A stretch of DNA of 54,700 bases from an uncultured Bacilli bacterium. Lineage in GTDB: Bacteria; Bacillota_I; Bacilli_A; RF39; UBA660. Where the stretch lies: contig CAKOXC010000007.1 in the NCBI GenBank assembly GCA_934129945.1, positions 1 through 54,700 of the forward strand, read 5' to 3'. Each line of letters begins with the position of its first letter. The first letter of the stretch is position 1. Shown piece by piece: positions 16,229 through 24,384 of this stretch. A program made the translations under genes and the position numbers. Below the pieces are notes generated by a model, which did not search any database, was not told the DNA's origin, and saw nothing but the letters and a program-made list of their open reading frames with translations.

Positions 16229-17579
16229 ACTTTGTGAGCACTAGGCGAAGTCCAACGCCGCCAAGGGCACCACCAGCGCTATTACCGAAGGCGAACTGAC
16301 CTGCAAGTCTACCATCGTCGTAACCGCTGCCTCGATTGAACCAAGGGCCAGAAGAGACAACAAAGCTAGGATTGTCAGCATACCAGCTATTGTGTGAGCG
16401 ATTATTACTATCATTATCTTGATAACAATAGAATGGCCCCATCTCTCCTGTTGCATCTCCTAGTATTCGCATGCTGTATTTTGTCCATTCACTTGAACTG
16501 TCGTAAACATCATAATATTTAGAATTATATGTTTTAAGTGTTGTTGCATCAAATCCGGAACTGCCATATGTTTCACTTCGAAGTGATGCCAAATACTCCC
16601 AAGCTCCTCCACTCATATCATATATTCCTGTTATATTTCCTGTTGTACTTGCTTTATATCCAGTGCTTGTATTATATGGTAATGTTACACTTGCATTTGT
16701 TCCGGATGTTCCAGGATAGTTACTTTGATCTGATGAATCTGTTGCGGCATATCCTGTTATGAAATCAGAATTATTATTTATTCTAACTTCAGTATTTATT
16801 CCATATTTTGAATGGGATAGATATGCTACTGCTCCCCATTCGGTATTCTTCATCATATGTGAGTCATTATCTCTTTTGTAGTTATATGCTGCTTCAAACA
16901 TTGTCTTAACATCTAAATTTGTTAATGATGTTTGATTTGGTTTTACTGTTATATTTGTAGTACTTCCTGTTGTTTCAAATTTTGCAACCCATAAACCATT
17001 AGTTCCCATTGAAATAAATGCAGGACTTGTCATATAATCTCCAACCTTACAATTACCACTTGCTCCACTTGTCATTGGTGTTGTACATTCATTTTCATTA
17101 TTATCACTTGTATTTGTTGTGCCAAATTTTATTTGAATTTCTTGAGCTATACTTGAATCAGGTTTTCCTTCTATATATCCATCAGTTGTACCTAAATTAA
17201 ATATTTGATATGAATATTTTGGTATCCATACAAAGTATGATTCAATATTATCTTCTGGTATAGTGTCTCCATTATTATATGTTTTATTTTCATCTACCAA
17301 GATTACTGCATTTGCCCATTTTTTATCTTCATATTTATACCATTCTGTATTAGTATCAGCTTTGGTTACTGTTCCATCATCAGCTAGTATAACTGGTATT
17401 AAATTATCACTTAGTACTGGATCTGTTCCATTTAGTAGTGTTTCTTTGTATTCTTTATTAATCTTTTTAGTATCTATTCCTAAAGTTCCTTTAAAAGTCT
17501 TACCTTGATAATCATTTTGTGGTTCATCTGTATTTTTAAATATTATTTTTAAGGTATATGTTTTTATTGTATTTGCTTC
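16227..17579 (-). CDS. Variable surface protein A, C-terminal frame (frameshifted from 17564-17968)
   Basis: This frame continues the protein begun at 17968, after a one-base frameshift near 17590. It opens with EANTIKTYTLKI and has no good start of its own. It shares most of its length with the protein at 53424-54700, including IESYFVWIPKYSYQIF and GIYDMSGG. The C-terminal domain has the look of a C-type-lectin/formylglycine-generating-enzyme fold: GPWFNRGS, then LAGQFAF, then GLRLVL at the end. Such folds carry the variable region in diversity-generating retroelement targets, and the last 47 codons here show the matching substitution pattern. It is probably displayed on the cell surface. 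Whether the full protein is made depends on the frameshift. Confidence 0.75.
   Translation of the reverse strand, partial: EANTIKTYTLKIIFKNTDEPQNDYQGKTFKGTLGIDTKKINKEYKETLLNGTDPVLSDNLIPVILADDGTVTKADTNTEWYKYEDKKWANAVILVDENKTYNNGDTIPEDNIESYFVWIPKYSYQIFNLGTTDGYIEGKPDSSIAQEIQIKFGTTNTSDNNENECTTPMTSGASGNCKVGDYMTSPAFISMGTNGLWVAKFETTGSTTNITVKPNQTSLTNLDVKTMFEAAYNYKRDNDSHMMKNTEWGAVAYLSHSKYGINTEVRINNNSDFITGYAATDSSDQSNYPGTSGTNASVTLPYNTSTGYKASTTGNITGIYDMSGGAWEYLASLRSETYGSSGFDATTLKTYNSKYYDVYDSSSEWTKYSMRILGDATGEMGPFYCYQDNDSNNRSHNSWYADNPSFVVSSGPWFNRGSGYDDGRLAGQFAFGNSAGGALGGVGLRLVLTK
16230..16370 (-). other. Putative DGR variable region A
   Basis: The last 47 codons before the stop. Compared with 53427-53567, 36 bases differ: 16 at codon position 1, 14 at position 2 and only 6 at position 3, and 28 of the 36 pairs contain an A on one side. 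Invariant blocks (GGCCCTTGGTTC, CTTGCAGGTCAGTTC, CTTCGCCT) lack or nearly lack A. By hand count the stretch is about 56% GC in a genome under 30%. These features match adenine-specific mutagenesis from a template repeat. Confidence 0.72.
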
Positions 17580-17968
17580 AATACTACTGTTTTTAAATAT
17601 GATTTATCTTTGTTAGTTACTGGTAGTGGTGTTTCACTTATTACACTACCAGTTGTATCTTCTAAAGTATATACTAAATCTTCATTAAATTCATTAGTTA
17701 TATTTTGTAAATAGATATTATAGTCTACTGCTCTATTTGATGTATTTTCTACTGTAAATATTTTTGTAAAACTATCTCCTGGTATCATATTATTTGCAGT
17801 TATTTCTTTTGTTCCTGTAAATATCAAATTTAATTCATTTGATTTTAAGACTGTCTCTGTTTTATTATTTTCTTTTATTTTTGCACTATAATATGCATAT
17901 GATACTCCAGATAATATAAGAACTGTTATTATACTGGCTATTACTGGAATTATTACTTTCTTTTTCAT
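17564..17968 (-). CDS. Variable surface protein A, N-terminal frame
   Basis: The start of the gene that continues in another frame at 17579. It begins with a Lys-rich tail and one hydrophobic segment (residues about 5-24) followed by SYAYYSA, much like the signal peptides of SipW-processed TasA/camelysin-type proteins. A beta-rich segment follows with PGDSFTKIFTVEN near residue 63, also TasA-like. No prepilin G-F-x-x-x-E cleavage motif is present. AGGTGG lies 9 bases before the ATG. The frame ends with KQIQ at a stop; adding one A to the A5 run at 17590-17594 would restore KNSSIEANT and join both parts. Confidence 0.72.
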   Translation of the reverse strand: MKKKVIIPVIASIITVLILSGVSYAYYSAKIKENNKTETVLKSNELNLIFTGTKEITANNMIPGDSFTKIFTVENTSNRAVDYNIYLQNITNEFNEDLVYTLEDTTGSVISETPLPVTNKDKSYLKTVVLKQIQ

Positions 17969-17996
17969 ATTGTTTATCCACCTATTCTATATTTTT

Positions 17997-18025
17997 ATTT
18001 TATAATTTATCATGATAAATTTCAA
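17997..18025 (-). promoter_or_regulatory. Promoter of variable gene A with an embedded palindrome
   Basis: TTGAAA (18020-18025), a 17-base spacer and TAAAAT (17997-18002). The spacer is almost entirely a perfect 16-base palindrome ATTTATCATGATAAAT (18005-18020), placed where a repressor would block polymerase. The regulator is unknown. Confidence 0.55.
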
Positions 18026-18066
18026 TACTAATAATTTTATCTAGTGTAAAATTTGTTCTCTTTTAT

Positions 18067-18093
18067 TAAAAAACATACATTTAAAATGTACGT
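18067..18093 (-). terminator. Terminator of the pilC-prepilin peptidase unit
   Basis: ACGTACATT/AATGTATGT arms (one G-T pair) are followed by T6 on the minus strand, 10 bases past the prepilin peptidase stop. This separates it from variable gene A. Confidence 0.75.
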
Positions 18094-18103
18094 TATTTGG
18101 TAA

Positions 18104-18871
18104 TTAAAATAAATAAAATAATTTAACTATATTATAAAATTTATCATAATATAAAAATACGATAAATAATGATGCTACGATAAATGGTCCGAATGGAACT
18201 TCACTATCTTTTTTTAATACTATTGTTGCAAGAGCATATGGTAATGCTAAAAATGTTGAAAATATTAATGAAACCATTGCAACTTGTACTCCCAAAATCA
18301 TCCCTATAACGAAAGATAATTTAATATCGCCGCCCCCTAATGCATCTCTTTTATACATTTTCTTTCCTATAAAACCTACTAGAAGCATTACAAAAAATGT
18401 AATAATACCACTTATTAAAGTCGGTATAATTGTTTTATAACCATAATATATTGTCTTTAAAATTATTACTAAAACTCCTGATACTATAAGTGGTGAATCA
18501 AGTATTATCATATATTTAAAATCACTTACAAATATTATAACGCATAGTGATGATAGTATAAGCATTATAAAGAAATTATAAGAAATTCCAAAATATAAAT
18601 AACTAAATAAAAATAATACTCCGGTAGCAAGTTCACTTAAAAATACATCAAAAGATATTTGCGTGCCACAATTTTTACATTTTCCTTTTTGAATTATATA
18701 AGAAATAAGAGGAATATTTTCATACCATTTTAATTTGTGATTACAAGCATCACAATGGCTTCCCGGTTTTATTATTGATTTACCAATTGGAAGTCTTGTA
18801 GCTAAAACGTTATAAAAAGATCCCATTATTACTCCAAATATAAATATTACTATTGAAAAATAAACTGTCAT
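18104..18871 (-). CDS. Type IV prepilin peptidase (PilD/ComC family)
   Basis: Polytopic membrane aspartic protease that cleaves, and may N-methylate, prepilins of type IV pili or competence pseudopili. The cytoplasmic zinc-binding loop shows CDAC and CKNC near residues 40 and 65. A catalytic Asp lies in SDFKYMIILDSP near 125, and the second in the GGGDIKLS signature near 184. About seven membrane segments fill the rest of the 255 residues. It starts 1 base after the pilC stop and is co-transcribed with it. No prepilin or assembly ATPase gene lies in the window. Confidence 0.93.
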   Translation of the reverse strand: MTVYFSIVIFIFGVIMGSFYNVLATRLPIGKSIIKPGSHCDACNHKLKWYENIPLISYIIQKGKCKNCGTQISFDVFLSELATGVLFLFSYLYFGISYNFFIMLILSSLCVIIFVSDFKYMIILDSPLIVSGVLVIILKTIYYGYKTIIPTLISGIITFFVMLLVGFIGKKMYKRDALGGGDIKLSFVIGMILGVQVAMVSLIFSTFLALPYALATIVLKKDSEVPFGPFIVASLFIVFLYYDKFYNIVKLFYLF

Positions 18872-18872
18872 A

Positions 18873-20438
18873 TTAACCTATACTTCCCATCAAATTAAAC
18901 ATCGGAATAACAACAGCTAATATAATAGTACCAACTACAACAGCAAGTCCTGCTATCATAACTGGTTCGATAAAACTTTTTAAACCATTAATAATACTTC
19001 TATGTTCTTCAGCATAATAATCAGATACTGTTTGCATCATAACATCAAGTTCTCCTGTTGATTCCCCCGTTACAATCATATAATAAGCAACTTCTGGTAC
19101 AGCCCAATGATCTTTAAAAGCATCAGATATTTTTCTTCCTTCAATTATATTATTTATTGTTCTAATCATTATTTCTTTATATATTTCATTATTAGTAATT
19201 TTGCTTAATATTTCAACACTAGTAGTTATAAAAACGTTGTTTCTTAAAAGTGAAGCAAATGTTTTAGTAAAAATTGTTAGTTCATTGTAAATTATTACAT
19301 TTTTTAAGAATGGAGTATGCATAAAAATAACTTGCATAACTCTTCTAACTGCTTTAACTTTTCTATAAAGCACAATTAATACTAACACAATTACCGCTAT
19401 AATAAGAGCAATATACACACCATTTAATTTTAAGAAACTACTGGCATTTAAAACAACTTTAGTAAGACCTGTTACTGATGCATTTGATTGAGCATAAATT
19501 TTTTCAAACTGAGGAATTACATATAATAATATAAATGTTATAACTCCAATAGCAAAAACCAATACAATAGTTGGATATGTGATAGCACTTATCATTTCTT
19601 TTCTGGTTTGTTCAACTTCAGAATAATAATTAGCCATATCAGTTAAAGTGGATTCTATGTCACCTGTAGCTTCGGCTGCTTTAACCATATTTACAAGTAA
19701 GCTTGGAAACATATTGCCTTGTTTTTCTAAGCATTTAGAAAATGTTTCACCATTAGTAAGTTCATAAGTAATTGCTCTAAATACTCTTTTGTGAGATTTC
19801 TTTCGCCCCATTTGATTCCCAAGTATTCTAATAGATTCAGCAAGCGTTATACCTGCTTTTAAATATGTAGATAATTGCGTTAACCAAAAAATCAAATCTT
19901 TGTTTGACATTTTTTGAGCAAGCATAGAACTTTCACCATACATATGCATTAACCATTTAGAAGTATAAATTTGATATACATCATATCCTTCACTAATTAA
20001 GAATGTATAAACATCTAGTTTAGAGTATGCATAAAATATATTTTTTTCTACAACTCCATTTTTATCCCTAGCAACATATTTATAAACTAAAGCTTTTTCA
20101 CTTCTTACAGAGCCTTCAGTATCAAGAGTTGAAAGCAATTTTTTCTTCTCTTTTTCATAATAATTATTTCTACTCTTAACCCAAAATAATTTGTTATATG
20201 CTTCAAGTCTTTTTTTTCTTTTTTCTTCCTTTAATGCTGCTTGTTGTTCTGACAAAGTCATAAATCCTTGTTTTGTAGTTGAATATGCCCTATCAGCTGT
20301 TCCACTAATTACTGCATATAAATATGGAATTGATTCAAATAAAATAAATTTTATACCTTTAAAAGCAAATATAAAGATATAAGCAAAGTACATTATGAAA
20401 GAGTTTTTTATACCATTTTTTTCTTTTGTATCAGTCAT
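18873..20438 (-). CDS. pilC: Type II secretion/type IV pilus inner-membrane platform protein (GspF/PilC)
   Basis: Inner-membrane scaffold of a type IV pilus-like machine. Two GspF domains are visible, one starting near residue 180 (FWLTQLSTYLKAGITLAESI) and one near 385 (TIFTKTFASLLRNNVFI), each with the membrane helices of the family. The N-terminal 170 residues form an unusually long cytoplasmic and membrane-associated region with a coiled-coil stretch (KEEKRKKRLE) and a small folded segment. At 521 residues it is longer than usual (about 400). AAGGAGG precedes the ATG. The pairing with prepilin peptidase matches pil/com operons, but the ATPase PilB is absent here. Confidence 0.92.
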   Translation of the reverse strand: MTDTKEKNGIKNSFIMYFAYIFIFAFKGIKFILFESIPYLYAVISGTADRAYSTTKQGFMTLSEQQAALKEEKRKKRLEAYNKLFWVKSRNNYYEKEKKKLLSTLDTEGSVRSEKALVYKYVARDKNGVVEKNIFYAYSKLDVYTFLISEGYDVYQIYTSKWLMHMYGESSMLAQKMSNKDLIFWLTQLSTYLKAGITLAESIRILGNQMGRKKSHKRVFRAITYELTNGETFSKCLEKQGNMFPSLLVNMVKAAEATGDIESTLTDMANYYSEVEQTRKEMISAITYPTIVLVFAIGVITFILLYVIPQFEKIYAQSNASVTGLTKVVLNASSFLKLNGVYIALIIAVIVLVLIVLYRKVKAVRRVMQVIFMHTPFLKNVIIYNELTIFTKTFASLLRNNVFITTSVEILSKITNNEIYKEIMIRTINNIIEGRKISDAFKDHWAVPEVAYYMIVTGESTGELDVMMQTVSDYYAEEHRSIINGLKSFIEPVMIAGLAVVVGTIILAVVIPMFNLMGSIG

Positions 20439-20520
20439 ACTCTTCGTACCTCCTTATTCTATAAAATAGTATAACATATTATTTAAATAGTTTCTATTAA
20501 AATTTAATATATTTGTCAAT

Positions 20521-20548
20521 AAAAAAATATTAGCTTTTTATCTAATAT
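20521..20548 (-). terminator. Terminator after Rpn copy 1
   Basis: AATATTAG/CTAATATT arms are followed by T7 on the minus strand, just past the stop at 20550. Confidence 0.8.
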
Positions 20549-20549
20549 T

Positions 20550-21413
20550 TTAAGTTATAATTATTTTGTTTATTTCTTCAAGAGTTAATCCCGTTGCCTT
20601 TATTATATCTTCTTTGTTCATATGCATATTCAATAACCTCTTTGCTATGCAAATTTTTTCTTGTTCTTGGCCTAATTTAAGTCCTTTTTCTTCACCAAGC
20701 TTAATGCCTTTTTCATATCCTGTTCCTTCTGCTTCTCTTATTAATGAGTTTTGCATCTTTCTTTGATCTTCTTCATGACTCATATATTCTTGAAAAAATG
20801 GATCGTTATTTAATATTGTTACACTCTCTACATATTTTTCTGATATCTTATCACTTTTTGGCATTTTCTTTAACTCCCCTTCATTTAAATCTAACATTAC
20901 TAAAAGTTCATTTTCTTTTATCTTTTTTTCATCCTTACTATACCAAATTTTTTTATAATATTCCATATTTATTTCTATTATTAGTAAATTTTTTATATAT
21001 ACATTTCCATTTTTATCACTTATTCTAAATTCTCTTTTACTTTCTTCATAATCGAGTCCCCATGTTAGATTTATTTGAATTATATCGATATCTTTATTAT
21101 ATGAATCACCAACTAAAGCATTAGTTGAATATATATTACAAATATATGCAGTATTTCTTATATACACGTATTCATTAATACTTGCATTTATTTCTATTTC
21201 TATCTTTTTATTTGCAGCAAGTATTAAGGCATCTACCCTCTTTGATTTTATTATGTTATTACCTACTATTAACTCTGTTGGAAGTATTTTTTTTATTTCT
21301 ATTTTTACTTTTAATATATCTTCTAGTAAGGATTCTAGTAAATCTTCATTCTTGGGATTTAAAAATACTTCTTTAAATGTTTTATCATAACGACAACTGT
21401 AAAATTTTTTCAT
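20550..21413 (-). CDS. Rpn-family nuclease/putative transposase (PD-(D/E)XK), copy 1
   Basis: A 287-residue member of the PD-(D/E)XK nuclease family known as Rpn or TIGR01784. The nuclease core fills about residues 1-130: FKEVFLNPKNEDLL, then VDALILAANKKIEIEIN, which holds the D and E-x-K-like residues. An acidic middle region follows, then a repeat-rich tail (KGIKLGEEKGLKLGQEQ) and a short helical end (LTLEEINK). Rpn proteins promote RecA-independent recombination, and some act in phage defence. AGGAGGCAACAT precedes the ATG. It is nearly identical to 37229-38080 except in the tail, showing recent duplication. Confidence 0.9.
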   Translation of the reverse strand: MKKFYSCRYDKTFKEVFLNPKNEDLLESLLEDILKVKIEIKKILPTELIVGNNIIKSKRVDALILAANKKIEIEINASINEYVYIRNTAYICNIYSTNALVGDSYNKDIDIIQINLTWGLDYEESKREFRISDKNGNVYIKNLLIIEINMEYYKKIWYSKDEKKIKENELLVMLDLNEGELKKMPKSDKISEKYVESVTILNNDPFFQEYMSHEEDQRKMQNSLIREAEGTGYEKGIKLGEEKGLKLGQEQEKICIAKRLLNMHMNKEDIIKATGLTLEEINKIIIT

Positions 21414-21590
21414 ATGTTGCCTCCTTTTTTTGCATAATAACAGGTGTTTTAAAATAATGCAAATTACAAATTTGCTTATTTGAAGCCATTAAAAAATACA
21501 GATTTTTAAAATCTGTATACAAAATTATAAAAATTGGTAAAGTTATTTTTACCAATTTTCAAAATCTATTAAATTTCAAAAAATTTTAGT
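20570..21590. repeat. Duplicated Rpn element, copy 1
   Basis: About 1 kb including the Rpn coding region and some 175 bases upstream of it, almost identical to 37251-38253. The non-coding part carries two conserved hairpins, TACAGATTTT/AAAATCTGTA (21497-21517) and AATTGGTAAA/TTTACCAATT (21532-21557). No transposon-like inverted ends or clear target duplications could be seen. Confidence 0.8.
21532..21557 (-). terminator. Hairpin terminator downstream of lon
   Basis: Perfect 10-base arms AATTGGTAAA/TTTACCAATT followed by T5 on the minus strand. It belongs to the duplicated element and recurs downstream of the ABC exporter near 38197-38222. Confidence 0.65.
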
Positions 21591-21631
21591 TTTTTTATAA
21601 AAATATTATATGCAAAATAAAAAGTACATAA

Positions 21632-23941
21632 CTATCCAAAAATATTGTTATATACTTCTATAAAATTATTTACTTCTATAATACTGGTTTTTTTCTTAAC
21701 TTCTTCTGGAATATTATCTAAATCATTATGGTTTTTCTTTGGTACAAATACAATACTTATACCGCTGTTATAAGCACCAATAATTTTTTCTTTTAATCCA
21801 CCAATAGGCAAAATATCTCCTGATAAAGACATTTCACCAGTTAAAGCAATATTATTGTTAACAGCTTTATTAAGTATCAAACTAAGTATTGCTAAAGTTA
21901 TAGCACTTCCTGCTGATGGGCCATCTTTTTTTGTAGCGCCATCTAGCATATGAACATGAATATCTTTTGTTTTAAAATAATAATCATTAATTTTTAATAA
22001 ATCTTTATTAGCTTGTAAGTAGCTTATAGCTACTTCAACACTTTCTTTGATAACATTCCCTAAAGAACCAGTTGTTTTAATCTTTCCAGTTCCTTCATAC
22101 ATGCAGCTCTCAATTTGCATAACCATTCCACCATAAGGTGTAAAAGCAAGGCCATTAATTTTACCAGGAATAACATTATTATTTAATATATTTTCAAACT
22201 TTTTATTACCCAAATATTTCTTTAAATCAGTTTCTTTTAAAGTTATCTTTAAATCTTCATTATCATTATTTAAAACTATAATTTTTCTAATTATTTTATC
22301 AAGTAATCTATTTAATTCTCTAACTCCAGCTTCTTTAGTATAATTATTTATAATTTCTAAAATAATATCATTACTTATTTTTATATCTTTTGCTTTTAAT
22401 AAATAATTTTTATATATTCTAGGTAATAAGTATTTCTTAGCTATATCAATCTTTTCTATTTCTGTATAACTAGATATTTTTATTATTTCTAAACGATCTA
22501 ATAATTCTAAAGGAATTTTATTTTCATCATTAGCCGTAAGAATAAATGTTACATTAGATAGATCAAATGGTTCTTCAATATAATTATCTATAAAATATTT
22601 ATTTTGTTCAACATCAAGAATATCTAATAAAACGCTAGCAGGATCTCCTTTATAATCTTTCACCATTTTATCTACTTCATCTATTAATATTAAAGGGTTT
22701 TTGCTACCACACTTTTTTATACTTCCAATTATTTTACCAGGTGATGCACCAATATATGTACGACGATGGCCATTTAATTCGGCACTATCATTTAAGCCAC
22801 CTACACTTATTTTACTAAATTCTTTATTTAATGATTTGGCAATTGAATTTGCGATAGATGTTTTTCCAACTCCTGGAGGACCTACTAAACAAATAATTGG
22901 GCTTATTATATCTTTATTACGTTTTTTAGAACCCACAAACTCAATTACTCGCTCTTTTATTTCTTCTAAACCATAATGTGATTTATCTAGACTTTTTCTT
23001 ATTTTTACTATATCTGTTTCATCAGTAGTTTTATTATTCCATGGAAGATTTAATACCCAATCAAGATAAGTTCTTATTCCAGAGATTTCTGGGCTCATTT
23101 CATTGGTTGATTCGTACTTTTTTATTTCATAAAGTATTTTATCATAAGTTTTTTTTGGTAGTTCTAAGCTATTTAATTTTTGTAAATAAACATCTATTTC
23201 ATCTTGTTTGATATCATTATCGCCAAGTTCTTTTTTTATCTCTTTAATTTTTTCTCTAAGAATAAATTCTTTTTGAGTATTCTCAAGTTCTGTTGATAAA
23301 TTTTCTTCAATTTGTTCATCAAGTAAAATAATTTCTATTTCTAAATTAATATCTTTTATTAAGCGATGAGCTCGTTTTAAAGCATTGATTTCTTCCATAT
23401 ATTCTAATTTTTTTTCAATACTTAGTGGTAAAAATAAGGCAATTTGGTCAGTTATTTTATTAATATCTGTTTCATTTTTTAAATAGCTTAAAATACTATT
23501 AGATATTGATGGATTTAAATCAATATATTTCTTTAAGATGTCTAGTAATTTTCTTTTGGCAGCATTTAATTCAGCTTCTTCAAAACGTGGAAGTTCAATA
23601 TTTCTAATACTACACTCTAGTATATCACTGTCATTTACATTATTAGAATATTCTTCAATAGCTACTCTTCTTAACCCTTTTACTTTTATTTTCAAGTGTC
23701 CATTTGGAAGCTCAATTTTACTTGTTATCTTGCACACTACCCCAACAAAAGGTAAATCAGTAACTTCAGGTACTTCTTCTTTTTGATCTTTTGGGCAAAC
23801 TATTAATAACTCATCATTATAATTTTTTGAAGATATCATTACTATTTTTTGGCTTATTTTATTATTAATATCAAGCTTTACTTCTTGGTTAGGGATCAAA
23901 ACTAGTCCTTTTAAAAGCATTACTGGTAAGTTGTTATTCAC
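21632..23941 (-). CDS. lon: ATP-dependent protease Lon
   Basis: Cytoplasmic quality-control protease. The N-terminal substrate-binding domain starts NNNLPVMLLKGLVLIP. Next come a coiled coil near 180-240, the AAA+ domain with Walker A GPPGVGKTS and Walker B LILIDEVD, and a C-terminal serine protease domain with the catalytic Ser in DGPSAGSA and Lys in GGLKEKI. I chose the GTG at 23941 because AGGGAGA lies about 10 bases upstream. An ATG eight codons earlier would place that sequence inside the gene. The protein has 769 residues, a normal length. Confidence 0.95.
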   Translation of the reverse strand: MNNNLPVMLLKGLVLIPNQEVKLDINNKISQKIVMISSKNYNDELLIVCPKDQKEEVPEVTDLPFVGVVCKITSKIELPNGHLKIKVKGLRRVAIEEYSNNVNDSDILECSIRNIELPRFEEAELNAAKRKLLDILKKYIDLNPSISNSILSYLKNETDINKITDQIALFLPLSIEKKLEYMEEINALKRAHRLIKDINLEIEIILLDEQIEENLSTELENTQKEFILREKIKEIKKELGDNDIKQDEIDVYLQKLNSLELPKKTYDKILYEIKKYESTNEMSPEISGIRTYLDWVLNLPWNNKTTDETDIVKIRKSLDKSHYGLEEIKERVIEFVGSKKRNKDIISPIICLVGPPGVGKTSIANSIAKSLNKEFSKISVGGLNDSAELNGHRRTYIGASPGKIIGSIKKCGSKNPLILIDEVDKMVKDYKGDPASVLLDILDVEQNKYFIDNYIEEPFDLSNVTFILTANDENKIPLELLDRLEIIKISSYTEIEKIDIAKKYLLPRIYKNYLLKAKDIKISNDIILEIINNYTKEAGVRELNRLLDKIIRKIIVLNNDNEDLKITLKETDLKKYLGNKKFENILNNNVIPGKINGLAFTPYGGMVMQIESCMYEGTGKIKTTGSLGNVIKESVEVAISYLQANKDLLKINDYYFKTKDIHVHMLDGATKKDGPSAGSAITLAILSLILNKAVNNNIALTGEMSLSGDILPIGGLKEKIIGAYNSGISIVFVPKKNHNDLDNIPEEVKKKTSIIEVNNFIEVYNNIFG

Positions 23942-24020
23942 AAAAGAACATCTCCCTTCAATCAATAAAGCTTATTATATTTTATATAAGTGAAAATGTC
24001 TAGCTTATTTTTGAAATTTC

Positions 24021-24046
24021 AAAAAAAAATTATGATTTTATCATAA
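24021..24046 (-). terminator. Terminator of the 24054-24320 gene
   Basis: TTATGAT/ATCATAA arms are followed by T9 on the minus strand. Confidence 0.8.
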
Positions 24047-24053
24047 TTAATAT

Positions 24054-24320
24054 TTATACAGCTCTTCTGGAATAATTAGCTTGATGTTCATAAGCACTTA
24101 ACATACCATGATAATTATTTTGTAAATTAGGAATTTGAAAGAAATGTAACATAACTTTATACTTTCCATTTACATCTTTATAGGCTAATTTTTCTACATC
24201 TTCAATTTTTTGACAAGAAACATATTGCCATTCATTAGAGCATTTTTCCAAACTTTCTATAACAACTTGAGCTTTTTTTATAAGCATAGCTAAACTATCA
24301 GCTTCGACTGGATATGTCAT
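24054..24320 (-). CDS. Unrecognised 88-residue protein
   Basis: I do not recognise this protein. It starts MTYPVEADSLAMLIKKAQ and has two cysteines near residues 27 and 36 and a His/Tyr/Asn-rich end. There is no signal peptide or membrane segment. A strong GAAGGAGG site lies 6 bases before the ATG and a good terminator follows, so it is expressed. It lies downstream of rplT beyond a terminator, so readthrough or a promoter hidden in the 64-base gap is needed. Confidence 0.65.
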   Translation of the reverse strand: MTYPVEADSLAMLIKKAQVVIESLEKCSNEWQYVSCQKIEDVEKLAYKDVNGKYKVMLHFFQIPNLQNNYHGMLSAYEHQANYSRRAV

Positions 24321-24343
24321 TTTAATCCTCCTTCTATATAATA

Positions 24344-24374
24344 TAAAACTGGTAGCAAAAAATTTACTACCAGT
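24344..24374 (-). terminator. Terminator of the infC-rpmI-rplT operon
   Basis: ACTGGTAG/CTACCAGT arms are followed by TTTTATATT on the minus strand, 10 bases past the rplT stop. Confidence 0.75.
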
Positions 24375-24384
24375 CGTTATTTTA

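Noticed and set aside
16241..16456. Minus-strand open frame of 71 codons overlapping the variable tail, and a similar one at 53429-53653
   Set aside because: Both are out-of-frame shadows of the GC-rich variable regions, have no start signal, and their translations are only mirrored because the two tails are paralogous.
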